Positions 9,859-21,129 of a DNA stretch of 64,000 nt are shown here, one piece after another. The DNA comes from Candidatus Nitrosacidococcus tergens (GTDB lineage Bacteria > Pseudomonadota > Gammaproteobacteria > Nitrosococcales > Nitrosococcaceae). Where the stretch lies: positions 1,000,501 to 1,064,500 of the forward strand of contig NZ_LR778175.1 in NCBI RefSeq assembly GCF_902810445.1, in the 5' to 3' direction. The position numbers and the translations under genes were made by a program. Each line of letters begins with the position of its first letter. Within the stretch, counting starts at the first letter, position 1. Under the pieces are notes generated by a model. It was not told the DNA's origin. It made no database searches and saw only the letters and a list, made by a program, of their open reading frames with translations.

Positions 9859-9948
9859 ATGAATAAAGATATATTAACAATTGTTTTGCTATGTATTTTA
9901 GGGATTTCTCTATATTTATGGTGGCTTCTTAGTAGTACTACTAATTAG
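9859..9948 (+). CDS. Possible 29-residue single-span membrane peptide
   Basis: A short frame starting MNKDILTIVLLC and ending SSTTN lies in an otherwise gene-free stretch, with AAAGG six bases before its ATG. It is one hydrophobic span with charged residues only at the N-terminus, as in small membrane proteins. Translation is not demonstrable from sequence alone. The rest of the 9631-10152 gap shows no other gene apart from the hairpin at its right end. Confidence 0.3.
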   Translation: MNKDILTIVLLCILGISLYLWWLLSSTTN

Positions 9949-10121
9949 TAGGTAAATAGGTAGCTCCACAATTAACAGCGTTCTTTATTCAGGAGATCCT
10001 AATAACTCATCATCCATACCAGAGTCTTCTTCATTATTTATGATGCTATTAGAGTTTGTTGGGCTTGGATTTATTGTTCTTCAGAAAGAAATCAACGTAA
10101 CTATTATTTAGTAATTAACAA

Positions 10122-10151
10122 TTAGCTTAGGAGCTAGTGCCTCTAAGCTAA
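10122..10151 (-). terminator. Hairpin just downstream of metZ
   Basis: TTAGCTTAG-GAG pairs with CTCTAAGCTAA across a short loop, two bases past the metZ stop. Read leftward it is followed by only a short mixed T/A run, so it is a moderate terminator candidate. Confidence 0.5.
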
Positions 10152-10152
10152 T

Positions 10153-11337
10153 TTATAATTTATCAAACCCTTGTTGTAAATCCTTTTTAATATCCTCTAC
10201 GGACTCTAAACCTACAGAAAGCCGAACAAGACCATCTTTAATCCCTGACGACTCTCGCTCTTCTTGACTAAGGCGACTATGAGTAGTCGTAGCCGGATGG
10301 GTAATAATGCTTTTGGTATCTCCTAAATTTGCGGTAATAGAGATAAAAGAAACTGAATCAATAATTGTCCAAGCTGCTGCCTTTCCTCCTTTTAATTCAA
10401 AGGCAAGTAGACCTCCAAAATCAGATTGTTGTTTTGCTGCTAGCTGATGTTGTGGATGAGAAGCTAATCCTGCATAGTATACTCTAGCTACTTCTGGCTT
10501 TTTTTCTAGCCACTCTGCGATCGCTTGGGCTTGTCGACTGTGTGCCTCCATCCGTAGCGTTAGGGTTTCTAACCCTTTAAGAAATACCCATGCATTAAAT
10601 GGGCTTAAGGTAGGACCTGCCGTACGCAAAAAACCAAATATTTCCTCACCTACTCGTTGCTTATCCCCTACTACTGCACCACCTACACATCGCCCTTGTC
10701 CATCAAGATATTTAGTAGCAGAGTGAATAATAATATCTGCTCCTAATTCTAGGGGACGTTGTAGGGCTGGCGTACAAAAACAATTATCTACTACTAGCAG
10801 GGTCTGATATTTTTTAGAAAGTTGGGCAAGTTGGGCAATATCAGCAATTTCATTAAGAGGATTAGAAGGGGTTTCGAGAAAGAATAATCTAGTATTAGGC
10901 TGAATTGCTCTTTCCCAAGCTGTTAAATCAGCTAAAGGTACAAAGGTGGTTTCGATCCCAAAGCGTGCTAGATATTTATTAAATATAGCCCGAGTAGTAC
11001 CAAAAATATCTTTTGAAGAAACGATATGATCCCCTGATTTTAATAGGGATAAACAAGTAGCTAAAATAGCAGACATGCCTGATGCGGTAGCAACACAAGA
11101 TTCCCCACCTTCTAAGGCTGCTAATCGTTGTTCAAAAGCTCTGACTGTAGGATTAGTAAATCTTGAATAGATATTCCCTGATTCATTACCTGAGAAGCAA
11201 GCTGCTGCTTGAGCAGCGCTCTCAAAAACAAAGCTTGAAGTCAGGAAGAGCGGATCAGAATTCTCTCTTTCATGGGTGCGATCCTGTCCTGCTCTTACTG
11301 CAAGGGTCGCAAAATCATATAGATCATAATTATCCAT
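10153..11337 (-). CDS. metZ: O-succinylhomoserine sulfhydrylase
   Basis: PLP enzyme of the Cys/Met metabolism family that makes homocysteine directly from an acylhomoserine and sulfide, feeding methionine synthesis in the cytoplasm. Seen are the N-terminal ATLAVRAGQ block, YSRFTNPT, the phosphate-binding region ATASGMSAI, LETPSNP, and the PLP lysine in SATKYLDGQGR. The 394-residue length and the GRCVGGAVVG segment fit MetZ better than cystathionine gamma-synthase or beta-lyase, though that distinction is by pattern only. It is transcribed leftward on its own, with a hairpin just past its stop. Confidence 0.9.
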   Translation of the reverse strand: MDNYDLYDFATLAVRAGQDRTHERENSDPLFLTSSFVFESAAQAAACFSGNESGNIYSRFTNPTVRAFEQRLAALEGGESCVATASGMSAILATCLSLLKSGDHIVSSKDIFGTTRAIFNKYLARFGIETTFVPLADLTAWERAIQPNTRLFFLETPSNPLNEIADIAQLAQLSKKYQTLLVVDNCFCTPALQRPLELGADIIIHSATKYLDGQGRCVGGAVVGDKQRVGEEIFGFLRTAGPTLSPFNAWVFLKGLETLTLRMEAHSRQAQAIAEWLEKKPEVARVYYAGLASHPQHQLAAKQQSDFGGLLAFELKGGKAAAWTIIDSVSFISITANLGDTKSIITHPATTTHSRLSQEERESSGIKDGLVRLSVGLESVEDIKKDLQQGFDKL

Positions 11338-11477
11338 GGAGTTTAATCCTAATAGTGCAAGTAGAAGCGAGAAAATTATTTAAATAAAATTAGATCTTTA
11401 TTAGGGTACAACAAAATTAGGGTATAACAAAGGGTGGTATAGGGGAAAGCTATTTTCCCCACATTAAGGATAGTCTA

Positions 11478-11556
<79 letters not shown>

Positions 11557-11569
11557 GATGGAGAATATA

Positions 11570-11932
11570 TTAAATGGTATTGTTTAATATGTCTAAAACT
11601 TCTTCTAGCTCTAAACGAGCTTGACGGATAATCTGCTTACTCTGAGTATTCTCGTTTTTTACTTCATCACTAGAGAGTTGTTGTCTTGCTCCACCAATAG
11701 TAAAGCCTTGATCATAGAGTAATGCTTTAATTTGGCGAATCATGATAACATCATGACGTTGATAGTAACGTCGATTTCCACGACGCTTCACTGGTTTAAG
11801 CTGAGGAAATTCTTGCTCCCAGTACCTTAACACATGGGGCCTAATAGCACAAAGCTCACTTACTTCACTAATAGTAAAATAACGCTTACTGGGTATTACT
11901 GGTAATTCGTTATTATTGCTCGCTTCCAACAT
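11570..11932 (-). CDS. MerR family transcriptional regulator (MlrA-like, ihfA-linked)
   Basis: Small DNA-binding protein of 120 residues. The winged-helix MerR domain is complete: [25 protein letters not shown] then [13 protein letters not shown]. The usual effector-binding C-terminus is replaced by a short helical tail. This type is commonly found immediately after ihfA in gammaproteobacteria. Here its start overlaps the end of ihfA by 20 bases, so translation is probably coupled. Its target genes are not known from sequence. Confidence 0.87.
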   Translation of the reverse strand: MLEASNNNELPVIPSKRYFTISEVSELCAIRPHVLRYWEQEFPQLKPVKRRGNRRYYQRHDVIMIRQIKALLYDQGFTIGGARQQLSSDEVKNENTQSKQIIRQARLELEEVLDILNNTI

Positions 11933-12212
11933 AAGATTCTACCCGTGTTCTTAATTTTTGCCCTGGTCGAAAAGTAACTACACGCCGAGCGGTAATAGGA
12001 ATTTCTTCTCCAGTTTTTGGATTACGCCCAGGTCGTGTTCCTTTACTACGAAGCTCAAAATTACCAAACCCAGAGAGCTTGACTGTTTCTCCTTGCTCTA
12101 AGACCATTGCGATATCTTCAAAAAACATTTCAACAATCTCTTTAGCCTCTCGTTTATTTAAGCCAAGTTCCTGATTCAGCGCTTCTATCATATCTGCTTT
12201 AGTGAGTGCCAT
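11913..12212 (-). CDS. ihfA: Integration host factor subunit alpha
   Basis: Nucleoid protein that pairs with IHF-beta to bend DNA at specific sites, acting in transcription, replication and recombination. The HU/IHF fold is complete at 99 residues: [30 protein letters not shown], the flexible arm with [12 protein letters not shown], and [14 protein letters not shown]. It lies four bases after pheT in the conserved order infC-rpmI-rplT-pheS-pheT-ihfA, so it is probably expressed with the translation genes. Confidence 0.96.
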   Translation of the reverse strand: MALTKADMIEALNQELGLNKREAKEIVEMFFEDIAMVLEQGETVKLSGFGNFELRSKGTRPGRNPKTGEEIPITARRVVTFRPGQKLRTRVESYVGSEQ

Positions 12213-12215
12213 CAG

Positions 12216-14600
12216 TTACTCCCTAATGATTATATTTAGCTCACTTACAAGCATTTTCACCATCTGCTCCATAAAGTTATGCACAATTTCATCTGTTAAA
12301 GTGTAATCCTGGTGTTGTAAAACAAATTTGAGTGCCAAACTTTTTTTATCAGGATCAATTCCTTTTCCAGTATACAGATCAAATAAATAATGTTCTTTAA
12401 GTATATCAGATTTAAGACTTTTTATACAATCAAAAACGCTTTTTACTGAAATACTCTTATCGATTAAAAATGCAATATCTCGATGGATTTCTGGGAATTT
12501 AGATAGAGGTTGAAAAACGGGATGCCTTTTTAAGAAAAGTAAATTAATTTTTAAGAAAAAAAGATAAACTTGCTGTGTAAGATCAAGCTTATTAGCAAGT
12601 TCGGGCTGTAGTGCACCTAGCCACCCTATGGATTTACCATGGTAAATAATTTCTGCACTTTGCCCAGGATGTAATGCAGGGTGCTGGCTTTGTTTAAAAA
12701 GAAAAGAGGATTGTTTATCGCTGAGAGTAAGTAAAGATTCCACATCCCCTTTCATATGAAAAAAATCAACAGATTGAGAATAAATACCCCACTGTTCTGG
12801 ATGATAAAGACCAGAAACTACTCCAGCTATCACAGGTTCTTGGGTAACAGAGGGTAACTGACCAGTAAAAATAAGTCCAGATTCAAATAAGCGAATTCGC
12901 TCTTGTTGGCGATATTGATTATATTTAAATGCTTGAATTAGCCCGGGCCATAAGCTAGTACGCATCACTGCCATATCTGAAGATATGGGATTGGCAAGTG
13001 AAATAGCTTTCTGATTAGGATCTAAAAGCTGTTGTATTTGAGGATCAATAAAGCTATAGGTGATTACTTCTTGATAGCCTCGATTGACTAGAATCTGCTG
13101 TATATCATATGTAGAAATTTTTGCTTCCGTATGAAATTGAGGTTTGATAGCTCCAGTAGGTCTTGTAGTTGGAAAGTTATCATAACCATGCAAACGCCCT
13201 AACTCTTCGATTAAATCAACTTCATAAGTTAAATCAAAACGGAAACTAGGAATTTTTACTTCCCATCCTGATTCTATCGTTGTTACTTCTAACCCTAAGC
13301 CAGTTAGGTGGGTTAGTACTTGATCTTGAGGGAGATAAATTCCCAAAATTTGTTTAATACGATGTTCTCGTAAATGGATTATAGGCTGGGAAGGTAGAAA
13401 GTCCCTATGAGTAGCTTCAACAATAGGCCCTGCTTTGCCGCCTGCAATTTTTAGCAGCAAGCCTGTAGCACGTTCTAAAGCTTGGCGGGGAAGATTAGGA
13501 TCTACGCCCCGTTCAAACCGATGGGATGATTCGGTATGTAACCCATAGTTTCGGCTACGTCCTGCAATAGCCGTAGGAATAAAAAAGGCACTTTCTAAAA
13601 ATAAATCTTGGCTTTGATCGCCAATTGCAGAATCACTGCCTCCCATAATACCTGCTAAAGCAAGTACTTTTTGATGATCAGCGATTACTAATGCATTTGG
13701 ATCTAGGGTAATTGTAGAATTATCTAATAAGGTTAAAGATTCTTCTGATCTTCCATAGCGAACTTGAATGCCACCTGAGATTTGATTTAAATCAAAGGCG
13801 TGCATAGGCTGCCCTAGTTCTACCATTACATAGTTAGTAATATCAATAGGAAGATTTAGACTACGGATACCACAACACTGTAGCCGTTCCTTTATCCACT
13901 CGGGGGTTAAGGTTTGTGGATTAATGCCTTGTACAATCCTTCCTAAATATCGAGGACAAGACTCCGGAACTAAAATTTCAACCGGTAAGGTTTTATCGAT
14001 TTCAGGAGGAATTGAAGCGATCTCAGGGTGCTGTACTGGCTGACTAAAAAGTGCACCTACTTCCCGAGCAATCCCTGCAATACTTAAACAATCACTTCGA
14101 TTAGGAGTAAGACCAATTTCTATAATTACATCATCTAAGTTAAGAAATTCCCTAATATCCTTACCTAAAAAATCTTGGGCGGTTTGAGCAAGTTCTAAAA
14201 TTCCATGAGATTGTTCTGTCAGTCCTAGCTCAGTAGCAGAGCAAAGCATACCATGAGATTCTATCCCTCGTAATTTCTTTTTTTCAATGAAAATACCATT
14301 GGGTAATCTAGCACCTACTTGAGCAAAAGCTACATATAGTCCTGCTTGTACATTAGAGGCGCCACAAACTACTTGAAAAGTTTCACGTTGGGTTACGCTT
14401 ACTTGGCAAACATGAAGTTTATTACTACCTTCAAGAGCTCTTAGCTCTATCACTTTAGCAACAACTACTCCCTTAAAACTAGGTGTAGCAGGTGTGATGC
14501 TATCAACTTCTAGCCCTGAAAAAGTTAATCGGTTTGTTAAAGTTTCCGTGTCACAGTGCGGATTAACCCAAGTTCTTAGCCAAGATTCGCTAAATTTCAT
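12216..14600 (-). CDS. pheT: Phenylalanine-tRNA ligase beta subunit
   Basis: Large subunit of the (alpha-beta)2 enzyme that charges tRNA-Phe; it carries editing and tRNA-binding parts. Seen are the N-terminal OB-fold tRNA-binding domain (KGVVVAKVIELRALEGSNKLHVCQV, near residues 42-70), the B3/B4 editing region with ESSHRFERGVDPNLPR, the B5 region, and the C-terminal FDX-ACB anticodon domain (FPEIHRDIAFLID, then DPDKKSLALKFVLQ). 794 residues is normal. It follows pheS by 21 bases. Confidence 0.97.
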   Translation of the reverse strand: MKFSESWLRTWVNPHCDTETLTNRLTFSGLEVDSITPATPSFKGVVVAKVIELRALEGSNKLHVCQVSVTQRETFQVVCGASNVQAGLYVAFAQVGARLPNGIFIEKKKLRGIESHGMLCSATELGLTEQSHGILELAQTAQDFLGKDIREFLNLDDVIIEIGLTPNRSDCLSIAGIAREVGALFSQPVQHPEIASIPPEIDKTLPVEILVPESCPRYLGRIVQGINPQTLTPEWIKERLQCCGIRSLNLPIDITNYVMVELGQPMHAFDLNQISGGIQVRYGRSEESLTLLDNSTITLDPNALVIADHQKVLALAGIMGGSDSAIGDQSQDLFLESAFFIPTAIAGRSRNYGLHTESSHRFERGVDPNLPRQALERATGLLLKIAGGKAGPIVEATHRDFLPSQPIIHLREHRIKQILGIYLPQDQVLTHLTGLGLEVTTIESGWEVKIPSFRFDLTYEVDLIEELGRLHGYDNFPTTRPTGAIKPQFHTEAKISTYDIQQILVNRGYQEVITYSFIDPQIQQLLDPNQKAISLANPISSDMAVMRTSLWPGLIQAFKYNQYRQQERIRLFESGLIFTGQLPSVTQEPVIAGVVSGLYHPEQWGIYSQSVDFFHMKGDVESLLTLSDKQSSFLFKQSQHPALHPGQSAEIIYHGKSIGWLGALQPELANKLDLTQQVYLFFLKINLLFLKRHPVFQPLSKFPEIHRDIAFLIDKSISVKSVFDCIKSLKSDILKEHYLFDLYTGKGIDPDKKSLALKFVLQHQDYTLTDEIVHNFMEQMVKMLVSELNIIIRE

Positions 14601-14621
14601 AGTGATGTAATCGCAAGGATA

Positions 14622-15659
<1,038 letters not shown>

Positions 15660-15675
15660 CTATCTTAGGTTGAGC

Positions 15676-16035
15676 TTAAGCCGCAAGGGCTGCTTTTACA
15701 CGCTCTGCAATAGCAGTAAATGCGGTCATATCCTGTACCGCTAAATCAGCAAGTACCTTTCGATCTATCTCGATAGATGCTTTTTTCAAACCATTGATAA
15801 AGCGGCTATAGGAAAGCCCGCATTCTCTAGCTGCCGCATTAATACGAACAATCCAAAGATTCCGAAATTGACGTTTACGCTGGCGACGATCTCGATATGC
15901 ATATTGTCCAGCTTTAATGACTGCTTGGTTAGCAACTCGAAAAACGTTTTTACGCCGTCCTCGATATCCTTTGGCTTGGGCAATAATTTTTTTGTGACGT
16001 GCATGAGCAGTAACGCCTCTTTTAACTCTAGGCAT
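15676..16035 (-). CDS. rplT: 50S ribosomal protein L20
   Basis: Early 23S rRNA-binding assembly protein and, in characterised relatives, the translational repressor of rpmI-rplT. The basic N-terminus [16 protein letters not shown] and the C-terminal [19 protein letters not shown] block are diagnostic; 119 residues is normal. It sits 25 bases after rpmI. Repression by L20 of the rpmI leader is known for the family and not directly shown here. Confidence 0.98.
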   Translation of the reverse strand: MPRVKRGVTAHARHKKIIAQAKGYRGRRKNVFRVANQAVIKAGQYAYRDRRQRKRQFRNLWIVRINAAARECGLSYSRFINGLKKASIEIDRKVLADLAVQDMTAFTAIAERVKAALAA

Positions 16036-16060
16036 AGTAGTAAATTCCTTTTAAAATTTT

Positions 16061-16258
16061 TTAAAGATAAGGTAATAAACGAACTAAACCAATTTGATCT
16101 GAGGCACTGCAGATCGCTTTATGGCGTAAATGACGTTTACGCTTACTGCTTTTCTTTGTAAGAATATGATTGTGGAATGCTTGACCATGTTTAAACTTAC
16201 CACTACCTGTACGTTTAAACCGTTTTGCTGCTCCACGATTGGTTTTTAATTTAGGCAT
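16061..16258 (-). CDS. rpmI: 50S ribosomal protein L35
   Basis: Small, very basic ribosomal protein of 65 residues with the family pattern [20 protein letters not shown], a [23 protein letters not shown] core and a short hydrophobic end (GLVRLLPYL). It lies between infC and rplT. The 71-base infC-rpmI gap is where L20-responsive control sits in relatives, but I could not recognise a specific fold. Confidence 0.97.
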   Translation of the reverse strand: MPKLKTNRGAAKRFKRTGSGKFKHGQAFHNHILTKKSSKRKRHLRHKAICSASDQIGLVRLLPYL

Positions 16259-16329
16259 TTTGACTCCTTAATATATTAACTAAATAATTCCATAGTAATT
16301 GGGCAAACCAATCTTCAGGCCCAAAATAC

Positions 16330-16860
16330 TTATCGCTTAGGTGCAAGCACCATGAGCATTTGTCGCCCTTCTCGTTTTGGGCTTTGTTCAACTACGCCAT
16401 GTTCATCAAGATCATCTCGGATTCTCTCTAAGAGCTTAAAGCCAAGATCCTGATGTACCATTTCTCTACCACGAAATCGGAGGCTGATTTTAACTTTATC
16501 CCCATCGGTGAGAAATCGAATTAAACTACGCAATTTAACCTGATAATCTCCCTCTTCAGTGGTAGGTCGAAATTTAATTTCCTTAATCTGAATTTGTTTC
16601 TGTTTCTTTTTCGCAGCTTGGCGTTTTTTAGTTTCTTCGAAAAGATATTTGCCATAGTTCATGACTCGGCATACCGGAGGTTCCGCTTGAGGAGCAATCT
16701 CTACTAAATCTTCCCCCGCCTCATCTGCAATTTCTAGTGCTTCTTTAACAGAAACTACACCAATTTGTTCACCATCAATACCAATTAGGCGAATCTTAGG
16801 TGCAACAATTTCTTCATTTATACGATTTTTCTTTGAGTTTGAGTTAACGTTTGAAATAAT
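16330..16860 (-). CDS. infC: Translation initiation factor IF-3, AUU start codon
   Basis: IF-3 binds the 30S subunit, prevents premature 50S joining and rejects non-standard start codons. The frame upstream of the first ATG (16662) stays open and encodes the conserved N-domain: [39 protein letters not shown] and [11 protein letters not shown]. No ATG, GTG or TTG begins that part. The only well-placed start is ATT at 16860, eight bases after AGGAGG. This gives 176 residues, the normal length, against 110 from the ATG. An AUU start is the known autoregulatory device of infC. The thrS stop ends three bases upstream, so the genes are probably coupled. Confidence 0.95.
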   Translation of the reverse strand: MISNVNSNSKKNRINEEIVAPKIRLIGIDGEQIGVVSVKEALEIADEAGEDLVEIAPQAEPPVCRVMNYGKYLFEETKKRQAAKKKQKQIQIKEIKFRPTTEEGDYQVKLRSLIRFLTDGDKVKISLRFRGREMVHQDLGFKLLERIRDDLDEHGVVEQSPKREGRQMLMVLAPKR

Positions 16861-16874
16861 GTTTTAATCCTCCT
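16858..16874 (-). promoter_or_regulatory. infC ribosome binding site with AUU initiation codon
   Basis: On the minus strand AGGAGG (16874-16869) inside the last codons of thrS is followed by an eight-base spacer that contains the thrS stop, then ATT at 16860-16858. A second ATT follows at once and is a less well spaced alternative. A strong Shine-Dalgarno with a disfavoured start fits IF-3-dependent self-repression. Confidence 0.85.
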
Positions 16875-18798
16875 CAGATATATCATAACTAAAACGAGTA
16901 ATTTGAGCTTTTAAGTACTCAGAAAAGCTATCTAAACTCATTACCCCTAGATCCTTACCAGCTCGGGTACGTACTGCAACTTGCTGCTGCGTTACTTCTT
17001 TATCCCCTACAATAAGTAAATAAGGTATTCTTTTTAAAGTATGTTCGCGAATTTTAAAACCGATCTTTTCATTTCTCAAGTCTAAAGCTGAGCGAAATCC
17101 TTGTTTCTTTAATATTTGCTCAATTTGTTCTGCATACTCAGTTTGCCGATCTGTGATATTAATCACAACCACTTGTACTGGTGCCAGCCAAGGTGGGAAT
17201 TTACCAGCGAAATGCTCGATGAGAATCCCAAAAAAACGCTCTAACGATCCAAGTACTGCTCGATGAATCATAATCGGCCGTTGACGAGTACCATCCTCTG
17301 CAATATATTCCATCTCAAAGCGGTTAGGCAAATTAAAATCTAACTGTACGGTAGAACATTGCCATTTACGTCCGATAGCATCTTCAATTTTAATATCAAT
17401 TTTAGGGCCATAAAATGCACCGCCCCCCTCATCTATCCCATAGGATAACTCTTTCTTTTCCAGAGCAGATCGTAAGGCTTTAGTTGCACGATCCCAAATT
17501 TCATCTGATCCTACAGAATTTTCTGGGCGGGTAGAGAGCTCTATTTCATATTGATGAAACCCAAATGTTTTTAGCATATTTAAGGTAAAATCTAAAATAG
17601 CTAACACTTCAGATTCTATTTGCCCTTCTCGGCAAAAAATATGGGCATCATCTTGGGTAAATCCTCGTACTCGCATTAGTCCATGCAATGCACCGGACAT
17701 CTCATGGCGATAAACGGTACCTAACTCAGCCCAACGTAAAGGAAATTCTCGATAAGAGCGAAGCCGTCCTTTATAAATTAATACATGGAAAGGACAATTC
17801 ATGGGTTTGAGTTGGTAGAACTGATTGTCATCCTCCATGGGTTGGTACATGGATTCCCGATAAAAATTAGTGTGTCCTGAGATATGCCATAAATTTTCGT
17901 GAGCAATATGAGGCGTGTACAAAGTTTCATACCCGGCAGCCGCATGGCGTTCTCGCCAAAGATCTTCAATTACTCGGCGGATTCTTGCCCCCATAGGATG
18001 CCAAAAGACTAGCCCCCCTCCTGCTTCTTCTTGAATCGAAAACAGATCTAACTCTGTACCAATCTTCCGGTGATCTCGCTTTTCAGCCTCTTCAAGACGG
18101 TGTAAATAGGCTTTTAGGGCTTTTTTATCAGACCATGCAGTACCATAGATCCTTTGTAGCATTTCATTTTTAGCATCTCCTCGCCAATAAGCACCAGAAA
18201 CTTTAGTAAGTTTAAAAGCTTTTATTTTTGAAGTGGAAGGAACATGGGGTCCTCGGCAAAGATCGGTAAAATCTCCCTGTTGATATAAAGAAATATCTTG
18301 ATCTTCTGGGATAGATTCAATAATTTTTGCCTTATACTCTTCTCCAAGATCATGAAAAAAGGAAATTGAATCATTTCGGCTTTTTACTTGCCGATGAACT
18401 GAAATATCCTGATCAGCCAGTAGCTTCATCCGATCTTCAATGATTTGAAGATCCTCAAGGGTAAATCCCTTAGGATAAACAAAATCATAGTAAAACCCAT
18501 CTTCAATCACTGGTCCAATGGTAACTTGAGCTTCTGGGTAGAGTTGCTTTACTGCTTGAGCAAGAAGGTGAGCACAGGAATGGCGAATAATCTCTAGCCC
18601 TTCTGGATCCCGATCGGTAATAATGGTAAGGGTAGTATCTTCTTTAATACAATGAGAAGTATCTACTAACCCCTTAGGGATTTTGCCACCAAGGGCTGCT
18701 TTTGCTAAATTTCCGTTAATATTAGCAGCAACATCATAAACAGTAACTGGGTGGTCAAATTGACGTTGACTACCATCCGGTAAAGTAATTACAGGCAT
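16864..18798 (-). CDS. thrS: Threonine-tRNA ligase
   Basis: Class II synthetase charging tRNA-Thr. Domains in order: TGS (residues 1-62), the editing domain with [14 protein letters not shown] and the GPHVP region, the catalytic core with [42 protein letters not shown] and the motif 3 region [15 protein letters not shown], and a C-terminal anticodon domain ([26 protein letters not shown]). At 644 residues it is full length. It heads the leftward thrS-infC-rpmI-rplT-pheST-ihfA cluster and contains the infC ribosome binding site in its 3' end. Confidence 0.97.
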   Translation of the reverse strand: MPVITLPDGSQRQFDHPVTVYDVAANINGNLAKAALGGKIPKGLVDTSHCIKEDTTLTIITDRDPEGLEIIRHSCAHLLAQAVKQLYPEAQVTIGPVIEDGFYYDFVYPKGFTLEDLQIIEDRMKLLADQDISVHRQVKSRNDSISFFHDLGEEYKAKIIESIPEDQDISLYQQGDFTDLCRGPHVPSTSKIKAFKLTKVSGAYWRGDAKNEMLQRIYGTAWSDKKALKAYLHRLEEAEKRDHRKIGTELDLFSIQEEAGGGLVFWHPMGARIRRVIEDLWRERHAAAGYETLYTPHIAHENLWHISGHTNFYRESMYQPMEDDNQFYQLKPMNCPFHVLIYKGRLRSYREFPLRWAELGTVYRHEMSGALHGLMRVRGFTQDDAHIFCREGQIESEVLAILDFTLNMLKTFGFHQYEIELSTRPENSVGSDEIWDRATKALRSALEKKELSYGIDEGGGAFYGPKIDIKIEDAIGRKWQCSTVQLDFNLPNRFEMEYIAEDGTRQRPIMIHRAVLGSLERFFGILIEHFAGKFPPWLAPVQVVVINITDRQTEYAEQIEQILKKQGFRSALDLRNEKIGFKIREHTLKRIPYLLIVGDKEVTQQQVAVRTRAGKDLGVMSLDSFSEYLKAQITRFSYDISEED

Positions 18799-18868
18799 TC
18801 TTTAATAAATCCCGTCCATGGCCCATACTAAAAGCCTGTTGAACAAAAAATTATGGATATCTAATAGG

Positions 18869-18945
18869 TGGTAGGCGCGATTGGACTCGAACCAACGACC
18901 CCCACCATGTCAAGGTGATGCTCTAACCAGCTGAGCTACGCGCCT
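18869..18945 (-). tRNA. tRNA-Val (GAC)
   Basis: Acceptor AGGCGCG/CGCGCCT, anticodon arm CACC-TTGACAT-GGTG giving GAC, T arm with GGTTCGAGTCC, encoded CCA. It lies upstream of thrS on the same strand. Confidence 0.95.
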
Positions 18946-19025
18946 GAACTTACAATTCTACAACAATTAGATCAAGTTCTGCAAATAATACAATAAAGTG
19001 ATTAAGATTTTCTTTAGTTATTTTT

Positions 19026-21038
19026 TTAATCTACTGCTTCACCAAAGTAATATCGTTTTACCTGCTTAATTTTATCACGCACTTGTGCCGCCTGCTCAAA
19101 ATCTAGATTTTGAGCATGGACATACATTTGTTTTTCTAATTGCTTTAAATATTTTGCCAGCTTCTGTGGTGAAAGATCTGCATAGTCAGCCGATTTCTCG
19201 GCTATTTTAGAATCATATTGATGAGTATCCTGATCTGTATAAATCCCATCAATAGTTTCTCGCACTGATTTCTGTACCCCTCGAGGGGTAATATTATGGG
19301 TTTGATTAAATTCTATTTGTTTTGTTTGCCGCCGTTTTGTTTCATTAATGGCTTTTTTCATTGCTCCAGTAATTTTATCTCCATAAAGAATTGCTTTACC
19401 ATGGAGATTACGCGCTGCTCGCCCAATAGTTTGAATTAAAGATCGTTCTGAGCGTAAAAAGCCTTCTTTATCTGCATCTAAAATTGCTACAAGAGAAACT
19501 TCTGGAATGTCTAACCCTTCCCTAAGTAAGTTAATCCCTACTAAAACATCAAAAGCACCTAAGCGTAAATCCCGAATAATTTCCACCCGCTCCACCGTAC
19601 CAATATCCGAATGAAGATATCTCACCCTAACCCCATTTTGATCTAAGAAATGCGTTAAATGCTCAGCCATTTTTTTAGTCAGCACAGTTACAAGTATTCG
19701 CTCGTTGACTACAGTTCTTTGATGAATCTCTGATGATAAATCATCCACTTGGGTACTGGCAGATCGCACTTCAATTTCTGGATCCACCAATCCAGTGGGT
19801 CGCACCACTTGCTCCACAATAATTCTTGATTTTTGCCCTTCATAAGATCCGGGGGTAGCGGAGACAAAAATAGTTTGAGGGGCTAAGTTTTCCCATTCCT
19901 CAAACTTTAAAGGTCGGTTATCTAAGGCAGAAGGAAGCCGAAATCCATAATTCACTAAAGTTTGTTTACGGGAATGATCTCCTCGATACATAGCCCCTAA
20001 TTGAGGTACGGTCACATGGCTTTCATCAATGATTAATAACGCATCTTGAGGCAGATAATCAAACAGAGTAGGAGGCGGATCGCCTGGATTTCTTCCTGAT
20101 AAAAAGCGAGAATAATTTTCAATTCCTGAACAATAGCCTAACTCTAAAATCATCTCCAAATCATAACGGGTACGCTGTTCTAATCGTTGAGCTTCTTCCG
20201 GTTTGCTGGCTTGATAAAAAAAATCCAATCGCTGAGCAAGTTCAACTTTAATTGCCTCTACCGCTTGGAGCAAAATCTCTCGAGGGGTGGCATAGTGGGT
20301 TTTAGGATAGATAGTAAACTCTGGAACAGAATCGAAAAGCTCCCCTGTTAATGAATCAAAGTAAGTAAGTTGCTCAATTTCATCGTCAAATAAAGTAATT
20401 CGAATAGCGTTCTCATCAGATTCAGCAGGATAAATATCAACAATTTCTCCCCGTACCCGATACATACCCCGTTGCAGATCCCCCTCACTACGCCGATACT
20501 GTAACTCTGCTAAATGCCGTAGAATTTTCCGCTGATCAATAATGCCTCCTACTTTTAGAGAAAGTGTCATTTGCTGATAGCGATCTTTATCCCCTAAGCC
20601 GTAAATAGCAGAAACACTCGCTACTACTACCGTATCGTTTCGTTCTAAAAAATTCTTAGTAGCTGCAAGGCGCATTTGCTCGATATATTCATTAATAGCA
20701 GCATCTTTAGCAATATAAGTATCTGAGGCAGGCATATAGGCTTCAGGCTGATAATAATCATAATAAGAGACGAAATACCCTACTGCGTTGTGAGGGAAAA
20801 AATCCCGCATTTCGCTATAAAGCTGGGCAGCTAAAGTTTTATTAGGTGCAAGGATAATAGTAGGTCGTTGGGTTTGGGCAATTACATTAGCCATGGTAAA
20901 GGTCTTACCTGAGCCAGTTACACCCAATAAAGTCTGATGTTTCTCTCCTTGATTTAACCCTTGAACAAGGTTTTGAATAGCTGTGGGTTGATCCCCTGCT
21001 GGCTGATAATCACTGACCAGCTGAAATTGATGTTTCAT
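19026..21038 (-). CDS. uvrB: Excinuclease ABC subunit B
   Basis: Damage-verification helicase of nucleotide excision repair; works with UvrA and UvrC. Seen are Walker A in [14 protein letters not shown] near residue 40, the beta-hairpin [14 protein letters not shown] in the Walker B region, helicase motifs VSATPGSYE and TIGRAARN, and a C-terminal UVR domain ([28 protein letters not shown]). At 670 residues it is normal and complete. It is transcribed divergently from the aspartate aminotransferase gene with about 90 bases between them, which must hold both promoters. Confidence 0.98.
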   Translation of the reverse strand: MKHQFQLVSDYQPAGDQPTAIQNLVQGLNQGEKHQTLLGVTGSGKTFTMANVIAQTQRPTIILAPNKTLAAQLYSEMRDFFPHNAVGYFVSYYDYYQPEAYMPASDTYIAKDAAINEYIEQMRLAATKNFLERNDTVVVASVSAIYGLGDKDRYQQMTLSLKVGGIIDQRKILRHLAELQYRRSEGDLQRGMYRVRGEIVDIYPAESDENAIRITLFDDEIEQLTYFDSLTGELFDSVPEFTIYPKTHYATPREILLQAVEAIKVELAQRLDFFYQASKPEEAQRLEQRTRYDLEMILELGYCSGIENYSRFLSGRNPGDPPPTLFDYLPQDALLIIDESHVTVPQLGAMYRGDHSRKQTLVNYGFRLPSALDNRPLKFEEWENLAPQTIFVSATPGSYEGQKSRIIVEQVVRPTGLVDPEIEVRSASTQVDDLSSEIHQRTVVNERILVTVLTKKMAEHLTHFLDQNGVRVRYLHSDIGTVERVEIIRDLRLGAFDVLVGINLLREGLDIPEVSLVAILDADKEGFLRSERSLIQTIGRAARNLHGKAILYGDKITGAMKKAINETKRRQTKQIEFNQTHNITPRGVQKSVRETIDGIYTDQDTHQYDSKIAEKSADYADLSPQKLAKYLKQLEKQMYVHAQNLDFEQAAQVRDKIKQVKRYYFGEAVD

Positions 21039-21129
21039 TCTTTAATATAGACACTTTCTGAAAAAATATAAATTAGTTATATTAAGCGTAAATTGCTTCT
21101 TCATTTTATTTATTAGGTAGGAATATCCT

